Source of the DNA: Bigelowiella natans CCMP2755
Taxonomy: Eukaryota > Cercozoa > Chlorarachniophyceae
NCBI GenBank assembly: GCA_000320545.1
Contig: ADNK01000874.1
Location: 72,501-136,500 of the forward strand
Length of the DNA stretch: 64,000 nucleotides
Reading direction: 5' to 3'
The translations under genes and the position numbers were made by a program. The notes below the pieces were generated by a model. That model did not search any database and was not told where the DNA came from. It was given only the letters and a program-made list of their open reading frames with translations. Positions 1 through 13,436 of this stretch are shown here, piece by piece. The number at the start of each line of letters is the position of its first letter. Positions within the stretch are counted from its first letter, which is position 1.

Positions 1-473
1 TGCCAATAGATTCATTTTTTCCCAAGTCTTTACCCAATGTACTTAGGATAGGCGACTAGAAAGATTACATGTAAAATTCGAAGGCGACATCCCATTAACG
101 CAATATAAGTATAAAATCTACCTGTATTTGTTACACTACTAACAAAACACGATTGCTATTTTAGGTCTGAAGAGTTTTAGATAAATAGCTGTTCGAGGGT
201 TGCTACAATCGCTTGTACAGGTGCTCTTTCTGTACCATGACTTCGCTACGTTTCAGGGGCGACGGTTGAGGGGGGGATGGTGTTTTTTTATATTTTATTC
301 CATGCAAATCATAATAACATAATTTCTGCCCATGCTTCATGACCTAAGAAATCAGGAAAAATCCGATTTTGATTCGTGCAATACGTCTGAATTCTAAACA
401 ACGAACTTCAAACGTATAAGGAAAAAACTTCCTGAGGGAAATGAGTCAGCAAGGTATATGAATAACCATTCTC
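1..473. other. 5' flank of the RhoGAP gene
   Basis: No convincing exon is visible here. The segment is moderately AT-rich without long microsatellites or CTAG-type palindromes, as expected of an upstream flank. An ATG near 441 runs into a stop within a few codons unless a GTATAT donor just after it is used, so a further 5' exon cannot be excluded. Confidence 0.5.
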
Positions 474-1731
474 ATGGATGCGAACAAACATGGAAAATCG
501 GTTCTGTCCTCCACGGTAGGTGCAGTGAAAGGACGGAGAAAAGCTCCACCTCCACCGAAATGTAAGTTTTCGACCTTGAAAGTAAATATGGAAATCTTCT
601 TTTGGTCTAAAAAATTCTCTAAATTCTCTTTAGCTCCAACATTTCCTCCAAAAGAGGATGATGGAAACCTTCCCACGTCCGAGGGTCTTCCCTACGGATG
701 GACAGGACCAGAAAAGGATACGAAGTAATGATTAACTTACAGCTTGGCATGGAAATCATAACGATTCAAAACCAATGTTTGTTAACATCTTCTAGAACTG
801 GACGAGGTTACTACCGTGATCACAAAACCGGTAAGAGTCAATGGCGTCCCCCCACGGCGACAAGCATGGCTCGTCACTCGTTCCCCGAATCAAGTCGCCT
901 TAACGAATCAATGGTTAATGCAACCACGGGAAAGACGCATCGGTAGTGTTTTCATGCTAGGAGCTAATAAGATAACTCTAATTCTCCTAATTCTTATACG
1001 CACCTCTTTCTTCTTCATAGGGGTACCGCGTCGGCGACTATATCCTCTACAACGGGCGATGTTGGCATAGATACTGAAGCAGCCCTTAAATTGAGTGGTA
1101 TTCTGAGTAGTAGAACCACCAACTCTACTATCTTGCACACAAGGTATCTGAATGATGTTGGGGGGTATATGTTTGAACATTCAGGGGCCAGTACTACCTC
1201 AAGGATTGATGCTACATTGGAGGAAGGTACTTTTGGTATATCATGATTCCGATGAGTATCGATGATGAAGGAACTACGTGTAATTATAATGTCGATGCAG
1301 CCGAGCTTCCTGTGCCTCCTCCCTGTCCAGCTTTAGCCCTTCCAGTATCTACCAGCAATCAGAAACATGTTTACGTATGCGTCGTCAAACCTGGTTTAGG
1401 GTTCAGAAGGTGGCAATAATATTCGATGCAGCAAAGTCATTATATGTTATTTCTAACATCGTATTTTATGCTTTGATAGCGAACCAAAATGGGAGTCAAA
1501 GGTTGAGGGCAAGGGTATCCTCGAGGGAGAAAAGGTGCTGCTTCCGCTGCTACTACTACTCCTACTACTTTATGTTAACAAGAAGAACTAGGCGTCGTCA
1601 GCAACTGGATAGCAGTTTAATACAATTATTTTATTACATCCAGGTTGAAGGAGTTGAAAAAAAATCAGGATGGATTTATGTCCCTTCCACGGTACTACTA
1701 CTCCTAGTAATGATGAATATTGATGCTAATG

Positions 1732-1763
<32 letters not shown>

Positions 1764-3939
1764 GGTGAGTTAATAACGTGCACCAATCCTCTCGCATCAT
1801 ATCTCATTTCGTCGTGATGATCTCTCTCACTTCGGCAGGAAGAAAGAACACAACAACCCGTTCACAAATCGAGCACAAACTTTTCATTGTTATCCCTGCT
1901 GACCAAGCAGTTTATTTACATCTTTTCAGGATTTGCATCTTCCTGTGTCCTATGATGGAAAGACAATGCTTACGAGGGATAAGGTCATATCGTACCTATT
2001 TTCCAACAATGCTGTTCGTGTAGTAGTAGTAGTAGTAGTAGTAGAATCATCACTGATGAAATCTTATTTACAGTCTCACGCAAACGCGCGCATGGCATTG
2101 CTTGACGATATTAAGCGGAATAAGGTGACAGGGAACACTCCATTTTTCGAAATACCTTCGACAATTATTGCGTCCTGCCGCAATTATTTATTCCAATGTA
2201 AATATATCATACTATGTATTCTCGCGTGTGTGCGGTGTAATAATAATTTGAATCAGGGCCGAACTCCAGGACCGAGAGCTAAGCTACTTGATGAGATATC
2301 TCGTGGAAAGGTACAGCAGCACCTTTAAACAATGAACGCCTCATCAACACACAGGAAGATAAATGCTAACAAATTCCCTGATCTTGCTAAGACATATTTT
2401 TCTATCTACAGTGCTTGAAGAAAGCTCAACTAAGAGACGTGGGAATCTTGGGAGTTGATGTTAGTTTCAATTAACTGCCTCTGCTATTAGCACAAATTCG
2501 CATCATGCAATAGCAGCAGTACTAGCACGCCCTCAACAACAGAAGCAATTCAATATTCTGAACGCTCATCGGCAGTCTGCTTTACTACTAGCAGCCTTCT
2601 CTAATGCTGTTATTTGCCATTCATTTTGATGTGGCAGTCTACAACCATACAAGAAGCAATTGCAGATAGCATAATCAGCTACGATCAGGTAGTCATTTGT
2701 TTGCAATACTAAAAATAATGAGAATAATGATAGTGATATAAATGACAAAGAATAATAATGGAGGGGGCTGACGTTGAGTTCTGTTTGGTCAGGGAATCCG
2801 CTTGTGGAAATACTTCCAAGCAGTTAAGATCATTATTTCCATGATAATGATCATGATGTTGGTGCCCATTATGATGAGGGGGGGGAGGACACGAAGTCCA
2901 CTAGTAGCGCAAGCGACATGAAAACTACTACTTTAATGATAATAATGTTTACTGTTTGGGCGACAGAATTGCAATGCGTTGGATAGTAAAGCGACAGTAG
3001 CGACCAAGAAATCCCATGTGCAGCTCATACAGTAAGGAGAAGATAACTGAAATATTCAACTCAAATGTTGGAATGTTAATGTTAAGATCTAGCAATTTGG
3101 CATGGCAACCGATACTGCGTTGTTGCCGTTTTGGAAGAAGCTGCATATAATATAGTAGTCGTAGTGGTAGTTATAATAATTGCGACGATTGTTATTTTTC
3201 TTAAATAGGGAGGTCCGAAGCAAATATAGTCAGAAGGAGCTTAGAGAACTGGTAAATCCTACATTGATTCGATGCAAGCTTTGTTCTTTCTAACTACCAC
3301 AATTCGCTACTACTGCTATTACTTACTACTACGACTACAGATTCACGCTATGAAGGAAAAACTCAAGCCAAAGACAATGACGTAAGATAGAAGCAATTCT
3401 AAGTACACTCCAAAGTGGCATGGCCTGATTGATTGACTGATGATCAACACCTCATTTTGCGACTTTCTGACAATAACCTTAACAAAATCGCTAATTTTAC
3501 CTATCCTTCAAGGTACGTTAAGAAGAAGTACTACAATTGCATTGCGGGCGCCGAAATCATATTCTTCATTGGTGACTCTAAATATCTGAAGGTAGTACAA
3601 CAATTCTGTGTTCTTTTGTTGAGAGTATTATAGCAGTTGATGACGACGAATCATGCACTTTTATTTAGGACCCTGGCGACACCGAGCACATAGGAAAGGT
3701 TCTTTTAGATGACGGTAATAAAATCGCAGCATGGTGATTGCTACTCACGTTGTTTCCTGAATCTTCCAACCACAAAAGATGATGAGCATCGATGATGACA
3801 TATCGTATGAACAAAACCATCTATCTATCACTAGGTTGGTTCAGGTCGGCATCGTCAAAGAAGGCAAAAAATCTAAAGGGACTGCCTATAAGAGCGGATC
3901 AGTATTACAGGTGCTACTATATCACGTGTTGTATTACTG

Positions 3940-3972
<33 letters not shown>

Positions 3973-4123
3973 ATAAATGTTGCTTTGTGTGTCTTGTATC
4001 ATGTGATATGATTGAATGATGGAAACATTTTTGGCATCATCATAGGTACGGTGATATTATAATACAAGAAGGGCCTCTGGAGCGAATGCATAAGCATATG
4101 TTCAACAGTTCATTCAAGAAACG

Positions 4124-4155
<32 letters not shown>

Positions 4156-4978
4156 TGTCTCTCGATTTTCTTCTTCTCCTTCTTCTTCTTCTTCTTCTTC
4201 CTTTACTTTTTCGATTCCATCATCATCCCCTGGTGAAGGAGAGATGGAAACTGCACTCAAATATTTTTATGATTTGATCGTTATCTACAACACAATAGCT
4301 ATTACCGACTTATTGAAAGTGGGTACACTGCAAAATCAAAGCGTCAAGAGTATAGGCTTGAATCGTATCTGAAAAAGACTGATAAGGACGCACACTCAAT
4401 CATGGAGTAAGATGATAATGATGATGATGCCTTTTGTTTCATTTTAACACCATTCTCTTTTGTCGAATCACCTCTCATTATGTCTCATATTATTGTTAGC
4501 ATTACGGACGCCATATTGGACCCAATACCACGTTTGGCTTTGGATTTCATGCTCAAGGTGTGTGTGTGTGTGTAGGTGTGCGTGCGTGTGCGTGTGCTAA
4601 TTTATATAAATTCCAAGGCAAGCAAAGAGATTCGACTCAAAGCATCTTCTCAAGCAGACAAGAAATTATGGGTTGATACGCTCAAGGTTGCAACTTGTGG
4701 TTTATAATAACATATGCTTCCTAGCACCTAATCAACAACCATATTCCTCCATCATATTTATTGTATTCTCTCAAATTAGACTATCCTGGGAAGCAGCCAA
4801 ACCATTGCAGACAAGAAAACAGCAACTTTTGGTCCTTATTCTCTATTCTTCTATTCTTCTCTTCACATTTAGATACCTACCTATAATACTCGTGTTGCGG
4901 GGTGTTATGCTCAAGTAGTAGCAGTAGTAATTGTGTGTAGTTTACTATCAAGTCTGTCTAATGGCTGTAATTGCTGCT

Positions 4979-5017
<39 letters not shown>

Positions 5018-6529
5018 CAGGGTCCAAGCTCTCCCTCGTGCCAGCTAGCGACGAGAATCCTATGGTAGGCAGTAGGAGTATATTTGAATAAAATCATTAA
5101 TGGTAAACTAAGTTGTATCTGCACCCTCCTTTTGAATCACTTTAGTGCTGTTGCTGCTATTGTTGTATAGTGTGGTGATATTTGCTTACTTTCTTCTTCG
5201 TCGTCGTCACTCTCACAGATACCTGAAGTGGTGTGGAGCTGTGTGGAACATGTCAGAAAGTATGGAATGAAAACAGAGGTACGAGGACATGCTTTTATGC
5301 GATGTTTTTTACCACTTCTATCCTCTTTTTTCACCACGTTACTGATCGATCTTGTTGTGGTTTGTTTGTCTGCAACAGGGTGTGTTTCGAAAAGCTGGTT
5401 TAAAGGTAGCCAATGACGATAAGCGATGATAATTTATTGATTGATTAAATAATTGGGTGCAAAATTTACATATTTTTGGTTAATATCTTATCATTAAATG
5501 TGCTGTAATTAGGAAAGAGTGGACGAACTCAAGAAATGTTTCGATGCAAATATCCCAATTAGCTTAAAGTACTACTCTTTTCGAGAATCACAATTTTTTG
5601 TAGTATTTGATACCATTTATTACCTGCTGCACCATCGCTGACGATTTCCTTCTCCCACGCAGAGAAAAAGACGATGTTCACAACGCAGCAGCGTGCTTAA
5701 AACAATGGTAATACTGTTTTCTTTTCAAATCATGGTGTATCAGTTCTGGTTTAAGACAGCCTGTTGACATGCATTTGCAATATTAATTATTATTGTATAA
5801 AAAACGATTTTCCTTCTTTTCACCCTGCAGGTTGCGTGAGCTTCCAGAGCCCTTGATCCCATTTGAAAAGTACAAGGTAAAAACAGCGAGTTTGTGTTCG
5901 GTGAATGTATTCGTTAATACGGTGATGGCGATTAATTCTAGGAGTTTCTTGCGGCTTCCACAACAGAGGAATACCGTGTTTTAATGAAAAAAATTCCAGA
6001 ACAAAATCGTCAGCTCCTCACATACCTGTGCACATTTCTCGAAAGGTGGGTTTATAATCACGCACCATTTGATGATGATGTTCGTTGTTTATTTTCTACA
6101 TCTGCCTTCTTCGATTGTTGCGTAATTTCGTCGTCAAATTAAACCTGCTAAATATATAAACTACCACAGACTTTCCGTAAATCATGAAATCACCAGGATG
6201 CATACAAAGAACATTGCTTTGGTAACAGCATTACGCTACCACCCGCTATATTATATATAATATATTGGATGATAAAACTTCATAACATTCGAATTTAGGT
6301 GTTTGCTCCAAATATTTTGCGACCAAAAGTTGAGGATGCGATGGAGGCCTTCCAGTCTTCTGACAAAAAGGTGGTTCTATCCCGATTTGGAAATGTATTA
6401 TGATGATTTTGTTAACGATATGATTATATTTATTCTTAGATCGACACATTCTCTGTCATTATTGAGAACGTGTATAATATCTTCGAGCTACAAAGTCCAG
6501 AAAAACAAGCAATCATTCAATTTGTTTAG
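474..6529 (+). CDS. WW-WH2-WH2-PH-RhoGAP domain protein (multi-exon)
   Basis: Predicted cytoplasmic regulator that stimulates GTP hydrolysis by Rho-family GTPases and binds actin monomers. The proposed start gives MDANKHGKSV, followed by a PPPP stretch. A WW domain spans exons 634-724 and 796-942 (LPYGW, then YYRDHKTGKSQWRPP). Two WH2-like exons follow: 2074-2124 (ARMALLDDIKRNK) and 2257-2310, continuing at 2412 (RAKLLDEISRGK then CLKKAQLRD). A PH domain spreads over exons at about 4047-4688 and ends with the helix containing KKLWVDTLK. RhoGAP occupies about 5219-6529, with the arginine finger in GVFRKAG, then LRELPEPLIP and FAPNILRP; the stop is TAG 6527-6529. More than 20 small exons are separated by GT-AG introns, many with ATC, TTA, CTT or TG repeats. 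Exons between about 1300 and 4000 are only partly resolved, and the start codon is a best guess. The domain calls are secure; this domain order is unfamiliar to me. Confidence 0.85.
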
Positions 6530-7278
6530 ACTTGTTTTTGGCGAGGTCCTGTCTCCTACAGCATCTCACGATTGTCTACGAGCGTGACCATAACCTCTGT
6601 TGAATAAGTTGGAGATTGGGAATGTGATATGCGATGTGTTGATTCGCTCCGATGGAGCATTTGAACCATCCTTTCCACAAGCGATGTTCGTGACACGAGT
6701 ATGTTCACCATTATTCATAGACGATTGATGCTTCAGGCAATCCTGCACATAACTCATATTTTATTGCTAGTTGCAAATTGGAGCGTTGTGCTACGACCTA
6801 CTAATTCATGTGTATACACACATGTGTATGAACACCGTGCCGTCACCTGGCATCGTAGTATATAGCCTAATGACGTGTATGTGTGAGCAATATGGATGAT
6901 CCAACAATGACATCATCGATCACTGCATATGTGTGTTTCAATTTTGCTAGAATCAGCGAATAAGCGTGCGGCTGCTGCACACCGGCATGCATCGAGTCGT
7001 GCATGCATTGCATGTGTCGTATTACGCACGCACATGGCCCTGCAGCGCCGCTGAGCAGATTAACCCTATCATCTAGTAGCTAGCTAGATATATATGGCAT
7101 ATGACATGAGTACATAATTATGTGCTGGAGATCATTTTTGAGTTGTCTTGTGCGTGATATTTCTGCCACCGCCGTACCACCTAGGCGGCCGGCTACAGTC
7201 TTGACAGTTCGTGTCTAATTCATACGATACGTTGCCCATCCTACTGCTGCTAGCATTGCAGTGAAATGATACGACGAC
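6530..7278. repeat. 3'-3' intergenic island rich in CTAG, CATG and TGCA palindromes
   Basis: This spacer separates the converging ends of the RhoGAP and PDI-like genes. From about 6780 it becomes dense in short palindromes: CATGTGTATACACACATG near 6810, GTGCATGCATTGCATG near 7000 and CTAGTAGCTAGCTAG near 7075. No coding exon was found. It is the first of six similar islands, all next to gene 3' ends. Confidence 0.6.
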
Positions 7279-8516
7279 TCAAAGATCATCCCTGATTTTT
7301 TTCCCAAAGTGGTCTTTATAGATTTTGCGAAGCGATGATCTTTCCTTCTTCCTCAACTTAGCATTTTCTACAATGAATTTCAGAATAGACTTGGCTCTTA
7401 AGCGGCCAGTGTATTGCAACCTCGGAAATTCAGCATTTGAAGCTGTGTTAAATAGAAGCAAAGCTGGAGTCGTTACTAGGAAAGGAAAATCTTTCTTCGA
7501 GCTGACGTAACACTTGGCCGTTGTGAATTTAGAAGACTGTGAGAGCACTTTAGAAACGTCCTCAAGTACCCGCAAAACCTTTTCTTCGACTTTTGAGTTC
7601 CTAACGATGACGTAGAAATGCTCATCTTAATACACATATCATCGATTTCAAAAAGAACTCTGAAATAGTGGAATTAATTTTCGATATGAGATGATGTACG
7701 AGAAATTCGTCGTCATTGATGAAATGGACTAACCTTGAGTAGAAAAGGACGAACATGTTTCTATTCTCCTGCCTCGATAATTTCATGGTTTTCTTGAAAG
7801 ACTTTGCTGTGCCAATGCTCAGAATTTGGTTATCTGGGGCCTCAAACTCGTCAACAAGAGCATTCGAACCACCAAAATCCTCCTCCCCTTTCGCAGTGTT
7901 TTCTAATTTACTGAGAGCTATCTTTAGATTGTCCGTGGTGAGGTCGTCATCTTCAAATCGAGAATACATGTAATTACTCTGTATTTTAGTATTTTTTGGT
8001 TTTAAGGTTGCACTTCCACGAAATAAGATTATATTTTTAGGGAGTTCTTCCGTAGCGTGAATTCTAAGCAAACTATTTGTCGCAGCATCGCCCTTGTTAT
8101 ACGAGTAGAAGTTGAAAACACCATTGCCATGGAAATCGGCTGCCAGAGCTTTAATCTGGGCAAGAGTTTCGTCATCAGGATCTTCGGAAGCATGAACATG
8201 GAAGAAGTGAAATGTTGCTGGAACATCAAATATGCCAAATATTGATTGGTCATTGACTCTTTGAGGTATGGACATGTATTGCTGACGAACAAACTTGATT
8301 ACGTCATCCTTATTCTGCCCAACACCTCCTCCATCATAATAAGGCGTGATAGAAGGATCTTCTTCTACGCTAGTATCGGCTGCAAACGGGTCTGGAACAT
8401 ATGAGATCATTTGAACTTCATCATCGCTCAGAACCCTTTGAAAAGCGTCTGGCAAGATTTCAGCTTTGGACACTATACCGTACGCTACTCCCGAAACCAG
8501 GGAAGACACTAAATAC

Positions 8517-8562
<46 letters not shown>

Positions 8563-9293
8563 AGTAAAAAACACATCAAGTTCCTGTTGAAAAGGCATAA
8601 GAAGGAGTAATGAAAACGAAGATGATAATACCTTCTTTCATCAGGGTGGCCATACTTTGCGAAGGCTGTTCCGAGTCTGCAAGAGCAATAATAGCTGGAA
8701 TCCTTTCTTCTTGAAATCTGCTGAAGTCCTCGACACTTCCTATTTGGGTTGGGCCTTTCATTTGATATAACACCCATCGTTCCAAGTCTCTCGACATTCT
8801 TGGCCCAGAATAGATTAATGGTGCTTCCTTGTCTTTATTTGGGAATAGCAACACAGAAGGGAAGGACTTGATGCCATATGCCTTTTGCATGCTCATATCC
8901 CCAGAGCAGTCAACTTGGACGCAAGCAATGTTGATAGTGGGATCATCCTGACAAAAATCAAACTCTTAGCATGGGTTCTATCGCACGTTTCGAGAGTAGT
9001 CTGAAATTGGCGACCTTTAGGTTTGCAGCAACTTGTTCATAAACCCCAGAAAACTTTTGAGAGTGAGAGCACCAAGTTGTAAAAAAATTCACCAAAGTAG
9101 CATTGTTTTTCTGCAGGTGGTCTGTAAGCTCTGTGAGAGAGGGTACAACGGGCGGAGCGGTACTTACACTGTTTTCGCCTTCAGCCACAATGCAAAGACA
9201 TGCAAGGGCTAGTAAAACTAATCGTTGATGTGCCAAGCCTTCTCTTCCAGAAGAATTCTCACGTTTATGGTTGATGTTATTTGTCCTCATCAT
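7279..9293 (-). CDS. Secretory-pathway thioredoxin/PDI-like protein, degenerate active site
   Basis: Four exons: 9293-9015, 8947-8632, 8508-7734 and 7659-7279. The amino terminus carries a hydrophobic signal segment (LVLLALACLCIVAEG). A thioredoxin fold follows (LVNFFTTWCSHSQKF, then YGIKSFPSVLLFP with the usual cis-proline position). The active site reads C-S-H-S rather than CxxC, so one redox cysteine is missing. A carboxy-terminal thioredoxin-like segment (NMFVLFYSR, then VTTPALLLF) has lost the motif entirely. The protein ends RDDL, resembling a KDEL-type ER retrieval signal. By family it should act in ER protein folding, probably as a chaperone or scaffold rather than an oxidase. The exon sum is 1751 nt, one base off frame: exon 4 enters in one frame and must continue in another near 7625-7640. 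The intron at 8509-8631 has a (CT)n tract as its pyrimidine tract. Confidence 0.75.
8519..8560. repeat. (GA)n microsatellite, sense-strand (CT)n polypyrimidine tract
   Basis: About 20 GA units lie inside an intron of the minus-strand PDI-like gene. On the sense strand the tract reads (CT)n and ends about ten bases before the acceptor TATTTAG at 8509, so it occupies the polypyrimidine-tract position. Confidence 0.85.
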
Positions 9294-9997
9294 TGCAACG
9301 TCGTTGTCTAATTATTTGCTGCTTGTGCTCCTCTTTCTGCAAGATAGATGATAATGACGATGATGATATTCAGCAGCCAAGAGTTTCTACAACTTGCAGG
9401 AAGCCATTATTGCACACTTCAGATAATCGGTTCTCTATGACGGATATGCTGTTAACGATGAACTCTGCCAGAAAGGAAACTGGGAATGCTTGTTGAGTAG
9501 GGCCCAGCAGGCAGGGGGGTAGAGGCAGGGGGGCAGCAGATAGATGTGTGGTTAGCAGTTGTAACTGAAAACACGATAAGTAGTCGTAGTAGTAAGAATA
9601 GGTTATAATGATCATATTCCTGAAGCTTTTCCCAGATATATCGCCGATGAATTTCCCTCCCTATAGCTCCGGACTTAATATTTCCACGGATATGTTGTTT
9701 TTTCTTCCTCTCTGCCAGGAATGCATGTTGATATGTTGGATAAAAGGTCGATCAAATAAAGTCTACCAAGAGAACAATTACAACAATAGACAACGAGCAC
9801 AAGTTTGATGGGACGTACATCCGGTTCGAGCGCGCGCGATGGCGGACACGAACGTCACGTCTTACCTACGGAATGAAGATGAAGTTCATCCAACCCGAAA
9901 TTTGATTCGGTCTCTAGTCTTCAAGTGGCGCAGTTCGTGCAGTTTATGCGAACGATTGTCTAATTTCAAGTAGATACTGCTTCGACCAAAACTTATT
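9294..9997. promoter_or_regulatory. Divergent promoter spacer, PDI-like gene / SANT-RING gene
   Basis: About 700 bp between two divergent start codons. It lacks the CTAG/CATG islands seen at 3' ends. An upstream open frame of 44 codons (9839-9973, starting MADTNVTSYL) ends 24 bases before the SANT-RING start. It could be a uORF or 5' untranslated sequence; nothing supports it as a separate gene. No clear core promoter element was identified. Confidence 0.45.
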
Positions 9998-11903
9998 ATG
10001 GAGAGCAGTTCCAATCCGTGGAAATTAGAAGAGGATATCAAACTTCTGCAACTGAGAGCTCAATTGGGGCCTGACTGGTCTAAAATCGCCCGAAAGCTTT
10101 CAGGAAGGTCGTTTCTAACGAATGAAGATGATGATGATGATGTATTTAACACATTGCCATTTAACTAATCGTGTAAACCAGCACGTCTGCGGTGGAAGCA
10201 CTCGCTCGCTTCACTGAATGCATTCTCCCTCCGAACAAGCGTTCTGGAAAACGAGCATCAACTCTTGAGCATAAAAATCGAAAGAAAAAGAAGCGTTGCC
10301 GAAGCAAATACGACGTCATTGATCTGACAGATGATGTGAAAGAGGCGGCAGTTCTCTGCTTGCAAACTATGTTGCGCAATCCATCCTCGCACTCTGCTGA
10401 GTCTTTGCGGAAAGTGTATAGGATGGCTAGAGACGGGGAGAAGGCAGCGAAGAAGGAGAAGGAGAAGATTGCGAAGCCTTCCAAAATATGTCGCGGAACG
10501 CCTCCTATTTCATCATCATCATCATCATCCAGCTCCATTCGTATGGACGCAACTCATGATAACACTCCTCCTTCGCATCTTCATCGTTATCATCGAATCT
10601 ATCATGATAAAAGCGTTCCCCTGCCTCCACTGATAGTAGTCCCGGTTTCGAGCAATGCATGCAAGGACGAAGAGAAAGGAGGGGGTTCTCATAACAACAA
10701 TGGGGAAACCAGAGAAGATTCGAAAGCACAAAGCCATAAAAAGTCAAAGTCTAGAGAAGGGAAGGATTTTCCCAATGAAAAGAATAATGATCGAAATCTT
10801 CACAATCTGAAAAAAGGCGAAAAGCTGCATAATGCCCTCTGTGAGGCACTAAGACGGACACCGCTGACAGCTATTTCTGACATCTGCGATAGAAAGTAGT
10901 AAGATGTGCTAATAACTAGCCTATGGAATGATACTACCATCACAAGAATGTGGTCAACAGTGATCATTTTCTTTCACTGCTACTATTACTGCTATTGCTG
11001 CAACAACTTATTATTATCATGGCAGGTACTATTATACCGAGGAGAAGCAATGGGACATAGAGAGTCTTCGCATTGACTTGCAACATCTTCGTGATATTGT
11101 CGCACTGTACGAAGCAGGGGCATTGGCTTCCAAACTGGAGGATCATCTCAAAGCTAGAGCCGAAATAGCGATATTTTGCGGGAAAAGTGGCGACAAATGC
11201 GGATTCAGGAAACTTTCGATTCTATCTGCAATTGAAAACATTGTGGAAAATGTTGGACTGGGAGGTACTACTTCTCAGTATAGATTTGGGAGAGGAATGA
11301 TGTGAGAAAGTCCAGCAAGGGCAAAAACCCAAATGATACTACTCGTTTGCAAAAGAGGAAAATATGCTGATGATGGTCCACGATTTTGATGTTCTTCTTC
11401 AGGTGAAGAAGTATTTTCAGATGTCGGAGAAGAAGAATGCGAAAGCATTACAAGCTCGAAATCTCAACAACCAGATAATATCCACGTAGATGATAATAAT
11501 AAGAGTACAAGGAAGACAACGAGAAGATCAAAAGAAAGAAACAAGAAATTCGCTGATATTCTCTCGATGCTGAAGACGAAGTATGAGAAGAAAAGCACTG
11601 TTCAGATTACCAACCTAATGGGGGAGGATGCAAGAGATGCAAAGCAACATGACTTCTTCCCACAATTCCCCTTCGTTGCTATTGTAGGGTACGACTGAGA
11701 GAGGAAAGTAGAAATTATGCTTGAGTACTAGGCATGTTGTACCAACAGCTTGGTTGTTGAAATACTAGTATTTAGCGTAATACTTCATGGTGATACAGAG
11801 TATCGTCCAGTTTCGCCACGTTTTCCTGTGATCGTCGTCTTGCTATGAACTACCATTGCTCTCGCAAACTAGAATATTGCCTGTTGTTTATCGTTGCATG
11901 ATT

Positions 11904-11938
<35 letters not shown>

Positions 11939-12632
11939 GCTAATTTCTTTCCCACGCAGCTATCCTTCAGAAGCTTTGTACAAGGCCGTTGACGCAATGC
12001 AACAGAAGACGAAGGCAGCACCTTTTGACCATCACCACCGGCAATCTAACCTCCTTCGCATCAGCAGCGTTCCAAACCAACGTGCAGCATATCATGGTGA
12101 TGGCAAGCAACAGCGACACAAAAGACATGGACAAGAGAAAGACTTAAGCAGCAGAACCCATTATTGGTTTGCACGAGGCCGTTGTGATGATGATGGTGAT
12201 TCTACCGCCTCGATTAACGTCTTAAAATCACCACAAGTACCAACAGCAGTTAGCCATAAAAATGACAAAGAAGGACGACAGCCAGGTGGCGATGAAGTTG
12301 ATAGCGATGATGATGCCCTTCCGCTTCTTATGCCCCCAGAATCTCTAATTGAGCATATCGTAAATGCACGAAGAACATTGGCAGAGCAGAAGGGGGGAGA
12401 TAAAAACACTGGTACTGCTACTACTACTACTACTACTACCACTGCTACCTCTCGTTCTCCCACCATTGTAGCAGCAGCAGGAGGAGGATATTCCAGCGAC
12501 CAAGAAGACGTCATCAGCAGCAGCATCGTGCCTTTTCTTCGTGGTGTCCTCCAAGATATGGAAAAGAATATACCACCTTGTGAGCTTGACCCTTCTAAAT
12601 CGTGGTCATCGTGTGGTGGTGGTGGTGGTGGA

Positions 12633-12665
<33 letters not shown>

Positions 12666-13236
12666 AATGGTGATGGTGACTGCACAAAGCACCGTATGGA
12701 ATGGCGAAGAACCTTGCAAACAGCCAAAACTTTCTCCGACGTAAAGCATTTAGTAGCGACTCTAGTTGAGCAATTACGAGGTACAATGAGGAAACGACTG
12801 GTGCCGTCAACGCAGGTGCTACTGGTAAGATGCAAGGAGGAGGTGGAGGTGGAGGAGGGGGAGGAGGAAGCATCACTGTCATCATCTATGTTACCAAACA
12901 AATCGAAGAAGAAGCTATCAACGCCACAATCATCATCATCATCATCAGTAGCAGCAGCAGCAGCAACAACAACATCATCATCATTGGTGACAGTGCAGGA
13001 TATAGTCTGGTCGCTTTTAGATCTTGACACTTATCTCTCCCAAATAACAACAAGTGTGGAGGAGGATGAGGAGGAGGAGGAACTCGACGATAGTGATGAG
13101 TCAACTTCCTCCCTTTTGATCACAAACGAGAATGAAAGACAGCACAGTGGTTGCCTTGACCACGAAAAAAAGGGAAGAAGAAAGGGGGGGGGGAAGCGGA
13201 CGCTAGGAATGCAGCACCCACAGCAGTATGGAAAAA

Positions 13237-13267
<31 letters not shown>

Positions 13268-13401
13268 AAGCAGAGGAGGAGGAGGAGGAGGAGGATATTG
13301 GAACAGCTTGAAAGAAGGAGATCTAGTCCGATATAGGTTGCAGTGATTCGTTCCATCATTTCGTGTTGTTATATATAAAATATGTGTGTCTGTCTGCTGT
13401 C

Positions 13402-13436
<35 letters not shown>

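Noticed and set aside
12161-13030. Minus-strand 289-codon ORF with Ser, Asp and Val runs
   Set aside because: It is the antisense of the SANT-RING exon; its runs are complements of the triplet repeats and it has no domain.
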